From contig CM060978.1 in NCBI GenBank assembly GCA_030765065.1, positions 222,351,498 to 222,415,497 of the forward strand: a stretch of DNA of 64,000 nucleotides, in the 5' to 3' direction. Source of the DNA: Deroplatys truncata. Taxonomy: Eukaryota > Arthropoda > Insecta > Mantodea > Mantidae. Numbering within the stretch: the first letter of the stretch is position 1; each line of letters opens with the position of its first letter. Both the position numbers and the translations under genes were made by a program. Shown here piece by piece: positions 1 to 13,065 of the stretch. Below the pieces are notes generated by a model. The model saw only the letters and a program-made list of their open reading frames with translations, had not been told where the DNA came from and made no database searches.

Positions 1-213
1 AGAATGGAATTCGACACATAGCAACCAGCGTTAAAATATTTGACCATCGCTTAAAAGCTACCATATTCCCCTTGCATCTACAAGAAAATTAGCAATAAGA
101 TTGACATCTCGATATCTCGATTAACATAAAGCATATGGAGAATAGGCGTTTGTAAAAATAGATTGTACAAGAGTAGAGAAAGTCATGTGAGTGTAACACA
201 TCAGATTTTTTTA
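1..213 (-). repeat. Family A repeat, partial (cut by window edge)
   Basis: This is the terminal quarter of a family A copy. It shares the block around AGCAACCAGCG, the ATCTCGATATCTCGATTAAC block and the terminal GAGAAAGTCATGTGAGTGTAACACATCAGATTTTTT end seen in full copies. The remainder lies outside the window. No coding capacity is visible. Confidence 0.9.
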
Positions 214-1630
214 AAATATGTTTCATTTTTGTGTTAATTATAACACTAGCATTTTGCTTAAAACTTTGAAGTTCTTTAAAATATGACAATCGAATTATTA
301 AATAGTGTAATCTATTAAATAAATGGGTTTTACTAATTGCCTTTTATCGCTCGTTTTGGTATTTATAACGCCTTTTTGTCTGCCTATTTTAATTATTTAT
401 AATGCCTAAACTTCCGCTCTCTGGTAATGAATATGTGCTCTACCTACTTTACGAATGCTGCGTAGAACAAGACCAAAGAGGGTTTTCACCTGGGCTTCAT
501 TCAATCAAACAAAATAAGCAAATAAACAAAAAATAAGTTTGTTTAGTGATGTTCAGAGAATGAATTGCTGTAGAATACTGAAGAAACCTCTTAGTTAAGA
601 TGCTGAGAAGAGGATTATGACGAAGATGGCAGTACTGCCGCATTTGGAGCAATCACGGTTGTTGACGATTGTTTCTGGTATGTTACTATCAGCACATTAC
701 TTCTTTGACAATCTACATAATTTGGTAAAGGAGATGGATTTACTTAAGAAAGAAAATAAAGGATCCTTCAGCGTAACTGTATGAAAATGTCTTCAAACAT
801 TAACTACAAGCGGATTTGAAGCATAAATGTTGTGAAACTGCTGCTTGGACTGGGGCAAACATGAGGAATTGCGGTAGATGGGTCTTTTGATTGGCGTTAC
901 CGCAGGATGTGACATGTATTTTGTAATTTACGCGAGGTAGAGGTCTAAGATCTAGGATACGTGCGAGCATGTGGTGCTACATGTCAGCCCTTCCCGGTAA
1001 CTATCCTGCGTGGGATAGGCTATGTAGACCAAGGTCGCGGTCACAACGGACCAAAGGCGTCAACAACAGTACTGAAATGAAATCCAGAACAGCCGTTAAT
1101 TGAGTACGGCAAAAAACCATTGAGAGGTTCATACCTTGCCGGAGTTATAGTTCTTCCTTCTGGAGTGCATTAACCAAATGCTCTCATCGATAGCTAATGG
1201 CTCATGAAAATGTACTATAAGTGAGCTTATAACTAAATACAAGAAAGTTATGAGAACTCAAAGCCGCAACCTCCATTCCTCTTTGATTTCTCATTGTAAT
1301 AACGCTGCTTTCTGAACACAATCTTCTGGGTGAACACGCTCCTCTACGAATGAATAAATAAATCAATCAATCAATCAGTCAACCACCCAAGCAGTCAGTC
1401 ATACAATAAATAATAATTCTTTGCCTAAAGGTGGTCGATCAGTATTCCCTCTTGTTCTCCAAATGTGAAATTTTACCTGAATGTCATCTATCGTGTGATA
1501 TTTTCTTAAAATCTCAACATTTTTCCCCTTCATTGTTCATTCTAGTGCATTTCTTAACGGACATTTTCTTTTCATCCAATGCCACAACCAATCTTTTTGC
1601 TCTTCTTAGTTTCAGTATTGTCCCTCCATT
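214..1630. other. No gene recognised; AT-rich unique-looking DNA
   Basis: I see no convincing coding region or named element here. The stretch near 1350-1420 has short TCAA/CAAT runs of the kind found at the tails of short retroposons, but no tRNA-like head could be tied to it. Confidence 0.4.
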
Positions 1631-1636
1631 GCCAAC

Positions 1637-1910
1637 AAAGTCGTTTTCCGTGGTCTACATCCTGGCCTCTAGTTCCCGAGGTCGCGGGTTCAAACGGAGG
1701 GCGATGGACTTTTTGGTCGTAAAACATCCTTAGCATGCCTTCCTTCGGAAGGGAAGTGAAGCCGGTGGTCCCGCGTCGTAGATTTACGGCACGTAAAAGA
1801 ACCTCAAGGCTAATAAAGAGGCCTCTGAGCAAAATTTCCGGTCTTTCTCGCTCAATATAGAATCGGACGCTAAAAGCCATAGTAGTTAAAGAGCGTCCGT
1901 AAATAAAATT
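1637..1910 (+). repeat. tRNA-derived SINE (type 1)
   Basis: A tRNA-like head with a box-B-like GGTTCAAACGG near 1688 is followed by a body reading through CTTCCTTCGGAAGGGAAGTGAAG-like sequence, and it ends in GAGCGTCCGTAAATAAA. The copy at 36094-36345 shares head, body and end, so the limits are set by comparison. A pol III-transcribed short retroposon is inferred. Box A is degenerate here. Confidence 0.8.
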
Positions 1911-2241
1911 CAGTTTGTTTTTTCATCGCCAACATTCCAAAGCAATGCCATTACTTACTTTCTCTATCCATTTTACACGCGCCTTTCTTCTCGATAAACA
2001 TATTTCAAAAGTTTTAAATTGTTTCCTGTTTTCGTCGCAGCGTATACTTTTACGCACTATACAAAGCCATAATCCAAATAAACACTTCACAAATCTCTTC
2101 CATAGTTCTTTCTTCAAGCTGCTGCACGCTTCATGCTTTCCTCTTCTGCTAGCAGTGCACACTATTAACCAATTTTATTCATTGTAATACTAATGAGTGA
2201 TAACTTAGGTATTGTTTATTCCCATATATTCCCAAGCTTTT

Positions 2242-2395
2242 TACTTTCTCTGCTACGTATAGTAAGTAGGGGAAGTATTGTATTCCACCCAAAAATTCGA
2301 TACCGACATTTCACCAGAAATATATCTTTTGAGACACTGAATCCAAAAAAAGCATTTTTGGAAACATGCCCGAGTGTGTGTCTGTGTGTGTGTGT

Positions 2396-2445
<50 letters not shown>

Positions 2446-3139
2446 CTGTGAACAGCATAACTCAGAAACGAACAATCGGATAAACACCAAACTTGGTATT
2501 TAGGTTCAGTATCTTCCAAAGATGCGACACGAAGGTTTTCAAGAAAATCCCCCTACCCCAGATTACCCTTTACACGGAACATTTTTCGAAAATTTGTATT
2601 TTCTCAAAAATGGCTTTAACGATTTTGATTAAAATATCATATGCTTAATATATTTTTATGACAAATGAAATGTATATCTCGAATTTTCTGGGAATGTCTC
2701 CAAAAGTATTCTTCATTGTGAACGACTTTTGCATAACTGGTAAACCATAAGAGATAGACAAAATTTTACTACACAAAAAATGTAGATCGAGTTAAAATAC
2801 ACAATTTATGGCATATACATGTTTTTTGTTGAGTGAACCATTTTAGACATATTGCTTGTTATTCCCTTAAATTTTCCAATACTTACACTTTTTCTCAAAT
2901 GGGAATTCGTTATTCATTTTTTTTTATGTCCTGGACATGCAAAGAGAATGGATTGCGCCACATAGCAACCAGCTCTTAAAAGATTTGACTATCGCTTAAA
3001 TACTACCTTATTTCCCTTGCAGCTACAAGAAAATTAGTAATAAGATTAACATCTCGAAGCATATGGAGAATAAGCGTTTGTAAAAATAGTTTGTACAAGA
3101 GTAGAGAAAGTCATGTGAGTGTAATACATCAGATTTTTT
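2242..3139 (-). repeat. Family A repeat, full length
   Basis: Begins with TTTACTTTCTCTGCTACG and ends with the AACA/TACATCAGATTTTTT terminus. The internal dinucleotide tract common to the family has here shifted from (TG)n to a long (TC)n at 2397-2442. No coding capacity is recognised; short reading frames across the tract are by-products of the repeat. Confidence 0.9.
2397..2442. repeat. (TC)n microsatellite inside a family A copy
   Basis: About 21 TC units directly follow a short TG tract. It occupies the place where other family A copies carry (CA/TG)n. Confidence 0.95.
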
Positions 3140-3786
3140 CACTAGTGTTAAGCGCTTTCGAAAAATTCTGTTACACACCTTTTGAAACTTCTGGTCATTC
3201 TAGAATATTCAAAAAGGTAACATAACGTTTCATGAAGCTATGAAACATTCGAGAAGGTATTGCAATTTCAATTTTTGATCTGTATATCTTAGAGCAAGAA
3301 AGTTTGCATGCGAGTAATTTTAAAAAATATTCTTTAATAGTGAGATTTCTATTTGCCGCCTAATTACTTATATTCCTTTGTCCCAATGGAATGGCTTTGT
3401 ATATGAAACCACAGCATATTTTAATCCGTGGGATGGAAATTATAGATACCAATTACGGAGCAAATCTCCCAAAGGATGTAAGAGGCCATAAAGAACATGT
3501 GCACACACAGCCACCCACACATCTTACATACACACATACATGCAGGGAGAATTTATAATTGAAATTATTATATTACAAATAGGGCCCGATTTTGAGGACC
3601 TAAACTGTTTGAAAAATGACCTATAATGTGACTCTAAACCTTTTTTAAAAATGACCTAATAATTACAAAAGATGATCTAAAACTCATATTTGTTTAATTT
3701 ATTAAAATTAGTGTACAGAAACTCATACATTAATTTCTGTACGTGAATATAACTACTATACAAATGCTAAAGTAGGTTGAAAATAA

Positions 3787-4827
3787 TGATGATACAATTT
3801 AGAAATTTAATTAAAACTGAAGTAGGTTTGTTGCTTCACGTATGGAATGCAAGTTTGAAGAAGCTGTATTATATTTCGACTGTTGGGGAGCCGAACTTGA
3901 AGTAGTTGCAACCGCAGGTATGGTAAAAAGTTTCCGGTAGCCTTCGTTCCAAATGTACTTTCCGGAGGCCTTTGCCCCAAATGTTTAAAAAATATTAACT
4001 TTGTAATTTTGACTGTTTCTTTAAATATTATATATTTATGTTTGCCTCGGCTGCGTCATTATTTATTTTTAGAGACATGAATGTCTTAACAGGGGGTGGG
4101 GCGACTGAAGAATGTAGGCTTACACAGATTATAATTTTACTTCAATCCTTTTATTAATGCTTGACACGATTTAAATAACACTTCTCTGATATAGAGAGCT
4201 GTAAGATGCTTTTATTAATTACTTTCACTTTTTAACACGTAAACTATTTTTGTCTCACACAAAATACGTATTAAATTTCTCGAGGACACATCTCGTGTCC
4301 GGTTAGGAACACTGTCTACAAGCAACGCGTCCAGTTATGAGCACTGGCTAAAAGCAACTGACTTCATTTCTACCGCCTAAATTTGTAAATTTCTGTATTT
4401 CAAGTTTCTGATTGGCTATTCCTACTCCAATAGAATACCTTCATTTAACTTAAGCTGTTTTTGGTTGTTGATTGGCTATTTATTAAGCTGTCTCAAAATT
4501 TACATTATTGTTGCTCCAATAATGACTAGTAGCATTTAAACTTTCAAATTCATTATTGCCTCAAGGTTACCTCGTTGTTACCTCATCGTTAGCAACTTTT
4601 AACCTATTATTCTCACAATTCCTACATTATTAAATTACGTAATACATTCACATAACATTATTACAGGTAAACAATAAAATAAACACATACAATTACTGTA
4701 ATATACACTTTTAATATATTGTTACATACACATATTGCTTTAACGCGGGCTGTTATTGAATTATATATTATATAATTAGACTGAAATCATTTAAGTGTTA
4801 AAAATACTGCCTCAAAACCCATATTTG
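3787..4827 (-). repeat. Family B LTR-like repeat with leader
   Basis: Read on the minus strand it starts TGAGGCAGTATTTT near 4827. It carries two CCAATCA boxes, an AATAAAAGGA polyadenylation-like signal and a TAAGCCTACA end near 4108, so the block is TG...CA bounded at about 720 bp. It is followed by a leader of about 320 bp holding GACGCAGCCGAGGC, a GGGGCAAAGGCC block and copies of a TTGGCTnCCA-like motif. The same arrangement recurs at 32302 and 34232 on the plus strand. An LTR with leader is inferred; no gag or pol and no second LTR are visible. Confidence 0.6.
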
Positions 4828-5290
4828 TTCCATGTTCTTGTTTAACTAATTAATCTTAAAAAATGTCAAGATAATTGTTTTTAAAGCAGGTCTTACACAG
4901 CGAATGATGAGGACTTCACAGCCCATGACATGACACAATGACAATGCCAATAACAACCTGACTGTACGCACTTATTTACGCCAAAAAGGGAAAACCGAGG
5001 TTCTTATTCTTTATTTATGAATTCATAATTGTAATAATACCAGCTCCCCTGACAATAGACACCCCTCACCCACAAGCAGCTATTTCCAGTGAAACATTAA
5101 AGAGGAGTGTGATTTTGTTTCCCAGAATTCAAGTAAAGTATATACAAAGTTACTCTATTTCTCGGTTAAATATTTAAATTTCTCATATATGAAAAGTCAT
5201 CTTTATGAAGAATGTCAATATTATAATAAGAACCCTTATATACTCAATTTAAATGTAAGAAACTGACTAAATCAATTGGAATGGGCACGA
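4828..5290. other. No gene recognised
   Basis: AT-rich sequence with no readable coding region and no match to the repeat families described elsewhere in this window. Confidence 0.4.
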
Positions 5291-5299
5291 AAATATCGA

Positions 5300-5500
5300 A
5301 ATAATATCTTAAAACTGTGCCAGGTTCGATTCCCGGCTGAGATGGACATTTTTCTCTGGCCAAGATTATACCCTACGCTCCCCAGTATGAATGAGAGAGG
5401 AAAAACCAGAAATTCATTGGCAACTGTATACGAATTAACTCCATTGCCGATAGGAAATAGGTATATTCCAAAGGTAAAAACCCCGATTTGACCATTGTGA
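5300..5500 (+). repeat. SINE-like fragment
   Basis: A box-B-like GGTTCGATTCCCGG at about 5322 is followed by ATTTTTCTCTGGCCAAG, which resembles the head-to-body junction of the other SINEs. Box A is not clear. It lies directly upstream of a family A copy. Confidence 0.5.
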
Positions 5501-5535
5501 TTAAAGGCAATGGAAAATGGAGCAAATGGAACAAT

Positions 5536-6409
5536 AAAAAATCTGATGTGTTACACTCACATGACTTTCTCTACTCTTGTACAATCTAATTTTACAAACC
5601 CCTATTCTCCATATGCTTCATGTTAATCGAGATATCGAGATGTCAATCTTATTGGTAATTTTCTTGTAGATGCAAGGGAAATATCGTAGCTTTTAAGCGA
5701 TAGTCAAATATTTAACGCTGGTTGCTATGTGGCGCATTCCATTCTCTTTGCATGTCCAGGACATAAAAAAAATGAATAACGAATTTGAGAAAAAGTATAA
5801 GTATTGGAAAATTTAAGGAAATAACAAGCAATATCTCGAAAACGGTTCACTCAACAAAAGAAATGTATATGACATAAGTTGTGTATTTTAACGCGATCTA
5901 CATTTTTTGTGTAGTAAAATTTTGTCTATCTCTTATGGTTTACCAGTTATGCAAAAGTCGTTCACAATGAAGAATACTTTTGGAGACATTCCCAGAAAAT
6001 TCGAGATATACATTTCATTTCTCATGACATTATCTTAAACATATGATATTTTCATCAAAATCGTTAGAGCCATTTTTGAGAAAATTAAAATTTTCGAAAA
6101 ATCTTCCATGTAAAGGGTAGTCTGGGGTGGGGGGATTTTCTTGAAAACCTTCGTGTCGCATCTCTGGAAGATACTGAACCTAAATACCAAGTTTGGTGCT
6201 TATCCGACAGTTCGTTTTTCAGTTATGCGGTTCACAGACACACACACAGACACACACACACACACACACACACGGACATGTTTCCAAAAATGCTTTTTTT
6301 GGATTCAGGAGGTCTCAAAACATGTATTTCCGGTGAAATCTCGGTATCGAATTTTTGGGTGGAATACAATACTTCCCCTACTTACTATACGTAGTAGAGA
6401 AAGTAAAAA
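5536..6409 (+). repeat. Family A repeat, full length
   Basis: Runs from ATCTGATGTGTTACACTCAC to GTAGTAGAGAAAGTAAAAA, with an internal (CA)n tract at about 6236-6272. It is close in sequence to the copies at 26468, 23708 and 27485, so it looks recent. No protein product is inferred. Confidence 0.93.
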
Positions 6410-7790
6410 GTCTTAAAACCGAAAAAAGTCCTATAGTGTCAAATAGTATAAAATAGGCGAAAATGACCTAATAAATATGCATTTTCTTAACCTCGGACCG
6501 TGATAAGAATTTATGTACACGTTAGCAATGTCTATAATCCAAAATTTAAAAGATGAACATGTTATTAAATTCTGGCCCCTGCTTATAACTGATATTAATT
6601 TATATGTTTTCCTTTTATATGGTTGAATAGGAACTGAAAATATACACAGACTGCTTATGCCGCATTGGAGCGTAGGTTAGGTTCTCAAGGGGTCAGTCGG
6701 CCACTAATGCAGGAAGAGGGCCCCACCCCGAAACAAAATGGGGTGGAGGGGCAAATGGGATAGATAAAATTCGCGAGTGTCGGCGACCTCTCCCAAGCAC
6801 TGCGTCATACCGCTGGCAATCGACCAGAAGTCCGTTAAAAAGAACCAGGATAACGCATGCTAATCTGCTAGAATGTGTTAGCATGCATTACTGCTTCTAT
6901 GGGCCTCTTAAGCACTACAGGGGGGAAATGCCTGAAATGCCTTGTTCTTCTTGTTACTTCTTTTTGCTTTGCCACTGTTCTTCTGCCTACTTCACCTTCC
7001 TTTCATATTCTTGGTCTTTCCCGTAAAAGAAAGAAATGAAGTAATTCATGCAACCAGCTTATTATTATTATCATCATCATCATCATCATTATCCTTGCAC
7101 CCTTATCTGTTCTGTCTTCGCAGTACTACGAGCATCTCTTCCTCGGATGTCCAACGTCTCTCCTACCTTAAGGCTGATAGTTATTCAACAAGGCTGGGAT
7201 TTTTTTCAGTATTCACTCGATCTAGGTGGGCTCTCTAGTTGTCTCTATACTCTTCTAGTTTTTAATTTAAGTTAAACTATATACTCAATTCTTCTCCTAT
7301 AGTTTCATTTTGTATCAAATCCATTCTTGTACATCTTCTTGTACAGTCTTGTACTCTAGGGAAAAATTTCATTTCCGCTGACTGCGTCTTCCCTTTATCT
7401 CTTTCATATGTTATCCAAGTTTCATCCGAACGTTAACATTTGTACAGCCATTTCCTTACCAGTCGTTGCCCATGCCCAGGGTAACAGGAGCAAAGACATC
7501 AATGGGCGGAGGAGGCATTTCTTCTCAGGGGGTTTGTACACGAGCAAACTAGTCTGGAGGTTTAAAGGAGGCAGCTCCCTCCACCTGAATACTCAATGAA
7601 GGGTTGATAGCCCTACTTGAGGAAATATTTATATAACCCAATTCTTCGGATTATTATTAGTATTATTTTAGCGTTGTAATAAAAGTAGTTAGTAATAATA
7701 GCATTATAATAGTCATCACTATCATATTTATAATTATCATCATATTTATTTATTTATTTCCGAATGAAAGAACAATTGTTTCCGAAAACA
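6410..7790. other. No gene recognised; contains short simple repeats
   Basis: Holds a short (CAT)n run near 7066-7088 and a GC-richer patch at about 7440-7600 that may be the 3' end of an unidentified retroposon. Open frames here lack any recognisable family signature. Confidence 0.35.
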
Positions 7791-7797
7791 AAGGAGA

Positions 7798-8018
7798 AGT
7801 AGTAGAGCTAATGATATGGCAGTGTTCGCGAAAGAGAAAAATATTCTAAGAAACATGCTAATGGAGATAGGCGATAAAGATGAAGTATAGGATGAACTCA
7901 AAACAGATAAAGACTGTAATTAGTGGAAAACAAGCAAAGGATGTGCACTTGGAAACTCAAAACGAGGTAGTGGAGCAAGTGGCCTGCTTTAGATGTTTAG
8001 GATATACCAAAAGTACAT
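7798..8018 (+). pseudogene. Decayed non-LTR reverse transcriptase fragment
   Basis: Translated in two frames, the segment reads like the palm-to-thumb part of a non-LTR reverse transcriptase. The first part is NDMAVFAKEKNILRNMLMEI, where the first four residues stand for the catalytic Y-x-D-D region. The second, after a frameshift near 7890, ends VVEQVACFRCLGYT, matching the usual 'VEQV..F.YLG' motif. Stops are frequent. It is a relic and cannot be active. The clade is uncertain, but it differs from the jockey-like LINE at 59.5-63.6 kb. Confidence 0.68.
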
Positions 8019-9400
8019 AAGGCATTGTTTTCGATAAGTCAAATAATGAAAAGCATAGGAAACTTTTAATATAAAATGAATTTCATGTTATGTATCTCTG
8101 CAGAAAGAACCAAGGAAGAGCTTTGTGAGGTGCTTGGTACGGCGTGGAAAAAGCTTAAATTTTTTAAATAGGACACTGTAGGTTCCAAGAAAATATTATA
8201 AATTTCTATCTCAGAATGATGTCATATCATGTTTATTGTTGCTTCATTAAAAGTCTTCTATTCTCCTCTAAAATTGATCCATTTGTATTTGATCATTTTG
8301 TAACAAATTAATTCATATTAGTACCCAATTAAATGTTTTAATTAAATATTATTTTTTCAGACTTTCCCCGAAGAAAAAACTACATGTTTTAGTTCATCAT
8401 AAAGTAAAGTGAAAATACCGAACGGTAAAAGGTCATTCACACATTTGTTCTTCAGGTAATTCTTTGAAGTGTATAAATGAGTGCGTCAGTCATCACAAGC
8501 TTCTGATGATATCATTCAATAAATTCCTGGCGTTTTATTCATTTTATTTTTTGTTTCAGTTGTGTTATTAATTACATTTGTATTGTCAATGCCTCTCATC
8601 GTTAGCACTTCCGTTGGAAGGATTCCTGTGGAGAAACGCTGCAGGAGTTGTTTGAAACTAGTGGTAAAGGCCTTTGTTCCTTTTTTTATGGCAAGTTAAC
8701 TCGGAGATCATTTGTTTTGTTTTCTTCTCTCAATAAGCTGCTAGGATCTGTTCGCAGAGATGAGAGCGTATAAGTGTTTTGCTTTTTTGTTGCTATCAAA
8801 TCATACTGGGCCTCCAATTTGCCTTTGTCAATCATTTTTCTCACCTTACTACTACGATATCTTTACCGCACAATGGAGTAAACAATTAGTTTCATTATGC
8901 AATGAGTGCGGGAGTTTGAAAGTTGCTAATGAGAAGCACAGGTTGATCTAAAACATGTATTGCACGGAAATCCATAAGGTTACCGCTATGACTCCCTCAA
9001 GTCTCCATTTCATTACCTTTGAGTCTACGCACCGTGGTTATGCGTGGGTATTTCTGTGAAGGCCTCGTTCCAAATAACAAACACGTGACATGTGTCGAGG
9101 AAATAGACGAATGACACAACTAGTTTTCAAGCTTAAAACACAAGTTAAATAGGTTTAATAAGTACTCTGATAAAAAATTATATAAGCTGCTTAACGAATC
9201 AGCTATATAGCATTTCCAACATGTAATAAAAGTGTAACAAGATAAATATTCTGGTAGTATTCCACTTTAGATAAATACGAGTAGTAAGGATTATAATGGG
9301 CTGCAATAAAGAAAAAATTACATTTTTAAAAGTATCGTATGTATGTATAATAAAGGTACGAAAAAAATAGAACAAAGCCCTCTATTTATTTAAGTTTTTT
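8019..9400. other. No gene recognised
   Basis: AT-rich, with frequent stops in all frames. I saw no repeat family shared with the rest of the window. Confidence 0.4.
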
Positions 9401-9411
9401 AAAATAGATTA

Positions 9412-9790
9412 CAAACCGAGCATGTGGCGCCGCGGTAACGTATGCATTCGGGAGGTCCCGGGTTCAATACCCGGGGCCGACCAACCTGATCGAAGGTTTT
9501 TAAGCGGTTTTCCTTGCACCCTAGGCAAATGCGGGATTAAATAATGTGATCCGTGAATTTTCCTATCATCTCTTTCAGTACTACATTTCATTTCCCTCTT
9601 CTTCACCGCCATACCAGGCAATGGGCTGAGCACCCATCCTGGATATGCTATGATACAGAGTTTACTTTCTCCTCAACAGGCTACTGGCCCAAGCCATTGG
9701 CCTGTAAGTCCTTGGGGATGTAAGTCCTCTAAATAGGAGGGTAATGCTTAGAAGGAGAAGAAGAAGAAGAAGACGAAGAAGAAGGTTGCT
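9412..9790 (+). repeat. tRNA-derived SINE (type 2 head, shared tail)
   Basis: A tRNA-like head, GGCGCCGCGGTAACG, with box B GGGTTCAATACCCGG at about 9459, is followed by a body that ends in CATACCAGGCAATGGGCTGAGCACCCATCCTGG-like sequence (split here for length) and CTGTAAGTCC. The tail ends in a GAA-rich run. The 3' half matches the SINE at 17617, although the heads differ. The GAA repeat at 9749-9783 is the simple-sequence end. Confidence 0.82.
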
Positions 9791-11395
9791 TCACAAAGTT
9801 TTATTTCTACATAGCAGTATTTTTAAAATATTTGTTTTTTAGAAAATTCCAATATGGTGAATATTTAAGGGGTTATGTCAATCTTCATAATTATTCATAT
9901 ACACAATATAGTTTGGTTGTTTGACTCGTTCTGACGAAATCTTTTCCGATTGACATACGAAAGTGTAATATTCCGACATAAGATTTCTTATCTCTGAAGC
10001 TGCGGCCCAGGTTCAAATCCACCTTGAATCAAGGTGCCTGTGATATTTACTCGGTGTTTTTCTTTAATTCTTAAGATGAATATATGGTATATTTAATGCT
10101 TCAGTTGTGTATTTATTTCATATTTTCATTGAATGTCTAATATAACTCATTGGTTCAATAATGGTTTAGAGAATGAGAAAAATTGAATCTTTCCTAAACT
10201 AAATACGCTATTTTCGGTGGTTAACTGTATTGGTTTTCTTTATCCTTAACTTTCGTGAACATTGCAGCACATATTTGATCAATTATATAGTAACGTATTT
10301 TAGACAAAAGAACGTTGTTATCGATTTTGTTTTTAAATCATTTTAATAGACACGATGTGCAAGAGAGATGAGTGGTAGGAAAGGGACAGGGGGAGAGAGA
10401 AAGAGACCCAGCAGACAGCTTAATAACGTAAGCATAGTTGCGGATACTTCGTTAATAAGGATTGATTTCATTCTCAGACATAACTTTTCGTTACTAAACA
10501 AGTCCTAAAGTAAATAAGGGTGCGCTTGGTATGAGAGTGCATTTGTATCAAATAAAGCGCCATTATTAAATTGTTAGAAAAAATTTGCAATGCTTTGGTG
10601 CAAAATTTATGTGATATGCAGGATGTATAATAATAATTTGTTGCATAAACTTAAATGTTAAAATTATAATAAAAGTAAAAATGTGAAAGTAAACATGGGT
10701 TAGCAAAAAAAAAAGGTTTTTGAAATACTAACGATAATGGGTTCGAGCCGCTGCTGACTCCATTCCTTGTACATATAGCATATTACATACTTTTCGATAT
10801 TTTAAGGTTATTCCATTTTCACACGGCACAGAAACTAGCTATCCTCAGAAAAGTGACATGCACGTTATATACCTTTTCAGACTACGGGGGCTGATTACAG
10901 CTTCACCTCTCGGCAATGTTCAAGTTTACCAAAAGTCAACATTGAAGAGCTTCTGGTGCACAAGAATAAAAGCGCACAAGGTTTTTAATGAAACTAATCA
11001 GGTTTAATGGGCACCATACATCCGCAACTACGTCTCAAACAGCTCATTTACTGATCTATGTTTATTGAGACTTTCAAACGTTTCATATTGTTATAAATTT
11101 TGTATAGCTTGCAGAAATGTAGAGATTTTAAGTTAGTGAGAAGTACTAGATGAGTGGAAGGTGATTATGGTGGTTCATCTGGCCAAAAATGAAGAGCGGG
11201 TATCCAACAAAGACTATATCATGAAAAGAGCAATTAGAATAGTAGTAGAGGATTTTTAAATTAGAAGAGGGAAGTAGGATACGTGTTGTTAAAGTAAGCA
11301 TCGTTTTACTATTTTGCTGCTGCAGTCGCGGTTTTGAATTGCGCCATCACTTCCTCCATTCATTAGGAAAGATAAACGCAATTGCGAGTAATCGT
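9791..11395. other. No gene recognised
   Basis: AT-rich DNA. A box-B-like GGTTCAAATCC occurs at about 10012 and GGGTTCGAGCC at about 10740, possibly remnants of SINE heads, but there is too little flanking similarity to call them. Confidence 0.35.
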
Positions 11396-11419
11396 CACTT
11401 TGTGTTTTCCTGTTGTTAG

Positions 11420-11780
11420 AGCGTTTAGAAATGTTCAAAACAATCGAACGTCCCGCTGATTCGTTTTTTGAATGCGAGAAATGTTACGCCAGCAAATGCA
11501 AATCTCAGATTGTGTGAGGTTTATGGGGAAAGAATAATGAGTGATCTGAGCGCATCATGTAGTTGGGAGCAATTCGACCATTTAACCTATTAGTTCGGAT
11601 TTGACACCAAGTAATTTTCATGTGTTTCTTCATCTTCCAAGGTGGAAAACATTTCAACGAAGATGATGTTGACTTTCATCACAGGCGATATATTTCTTTG
11701 ACAAAGGCATACAAAAGCTGGTTTCCCATTACAAGTACCTGAATAACGGTGGTGACTATGTGCAGAAGTAGTGTAAGGGT
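11420..11780 (+). pseudogene. Mariner transposase relic, internally collapsed
   Basis: The first part, about 11425-11575, reads like the mariner amino-terminal helix-turn-helix region, with LRLCEVYGERIMSD as the clearest motif. It then joins almost directly to carboxy-terminal sequence: SDLTPSNFHVF stands at the third catalytic aspartate, and SSQAIYFFDKGIQKLV and LNNGGDYVQK end at a stop near 11778. The central DDE domain with the first two aspartates is missing and there are frameshifts. A dead mariner is inferred. Confidence 0.75.
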
Positions 11781-13065
11781 ATAATGCAATGAATGACGAC
11801 AAAGTATTTGGAAAATAATGTTCTGTTATTTTTTAAAAAATAATATCGGTAGTTACTTTAAAAACTCCCCTAGTATGTTAGAAAAGATGGTTGAAATATC
11901 AAGAGACTCATTAGGATGTGAGGATTTCACAGTCGTTTAGAAATTAAAAGCATACTGGTGGTTAATAGCGTTAACAGTATTTGAATGTAGGAAGAAAGAA
12001 ATTCGAAGGTGAGGAATTTAATCGAAAATATTTCATCAAGATTTTATAAATTAATGAAAGGGAGAAAGAAGATACATACACACGCAGAAAAGTAGCAAGA
12101 AGAAGTATGATATGTTTAAAGTAGAGATGCGGAAACTGAAACGATTAAAAATGACTTTGTGCGCTTCCCTTGAACTCTTATGAAAAACTCTGCATCCTCT
12201 TTTTCCTGTTTACAGGAGCAATCGAAGGACAGCATTGAATGTAGATGCATAAGTTAATCACATTAAAGATTGTTATAAGAAATTGCTTTGAAATATCAGT
12301 GTGAGAAAAAGCTTAGGGAAACCTCATTCAGGTAAGTTGTCGCCATCAGCAAGAGAACATGTTTTCGATGGTTGGAGGCATGTTGGTTCCAGTCACCCTT
12401 GCACACAATATAACCACACAATTAATATAAAACGATTCCTTAACCCACTTTATGTTAATGTTGATAAACGTTGATACCGTAATCATTGGCAGGAAGATAT
12501 AAACAATTAAATAAATAAATAATAAGACAGAGAAACAATTTCAATAAATATATTACGTATATTAAATCAATGTATAATGTAATAAGCCTGAATTGATAGA
12601 TTTGTCTTGGAGAAAAAGGTTATTAGCGGGTTATGTTAAGGAAAGTCGTTAATAACAGCCGAATAGTGAACACGTTAGTACAAAGTTCCTGGAATGCAGT
12701 AAGAAGTTTACAGTACGTTTGCAAAGTCACGTAGGCAGGAATTCTGTAAGTTAGAAAGGGACTGCAATTCTGAGATTCTAGGAGGCCCCGCATAGTAACA
12801 GTGTCAGATACGCATACATAGAGCCTTTAAGATTGGACGCATAAGTAGGAACGCTGGTAGGATTGTGATCGGTTGGCGGAGCTTAAGTTAAGAAAAGAGC
12901 GTGCATTCTAAATCAGATACACTTATGAGGACGATACTGATAATTTTTATAATGCCATGTTTCTAAAAAGAAATGAAATTATTTTATATCTGTCAGCTAA
13001 TTTCTAATGTTTTGCGAGTTGATTGTAGCGTAGTTTGTTTGATTTGCTCAAATAGTTTGTTAATT
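11781..13065. other. No gene recognised
   Basis: AT-rich, no coding region or shared repeat identified. It separates a mariner relic from a CACTA-ended element. Confidence 0.35.

Noticed and set aside
6671-6682. TAGGTTAGGTT as an insect telomere repeat
   Set aside because: There are only about two units. This short motif is common in insect genomes, and there is no array.
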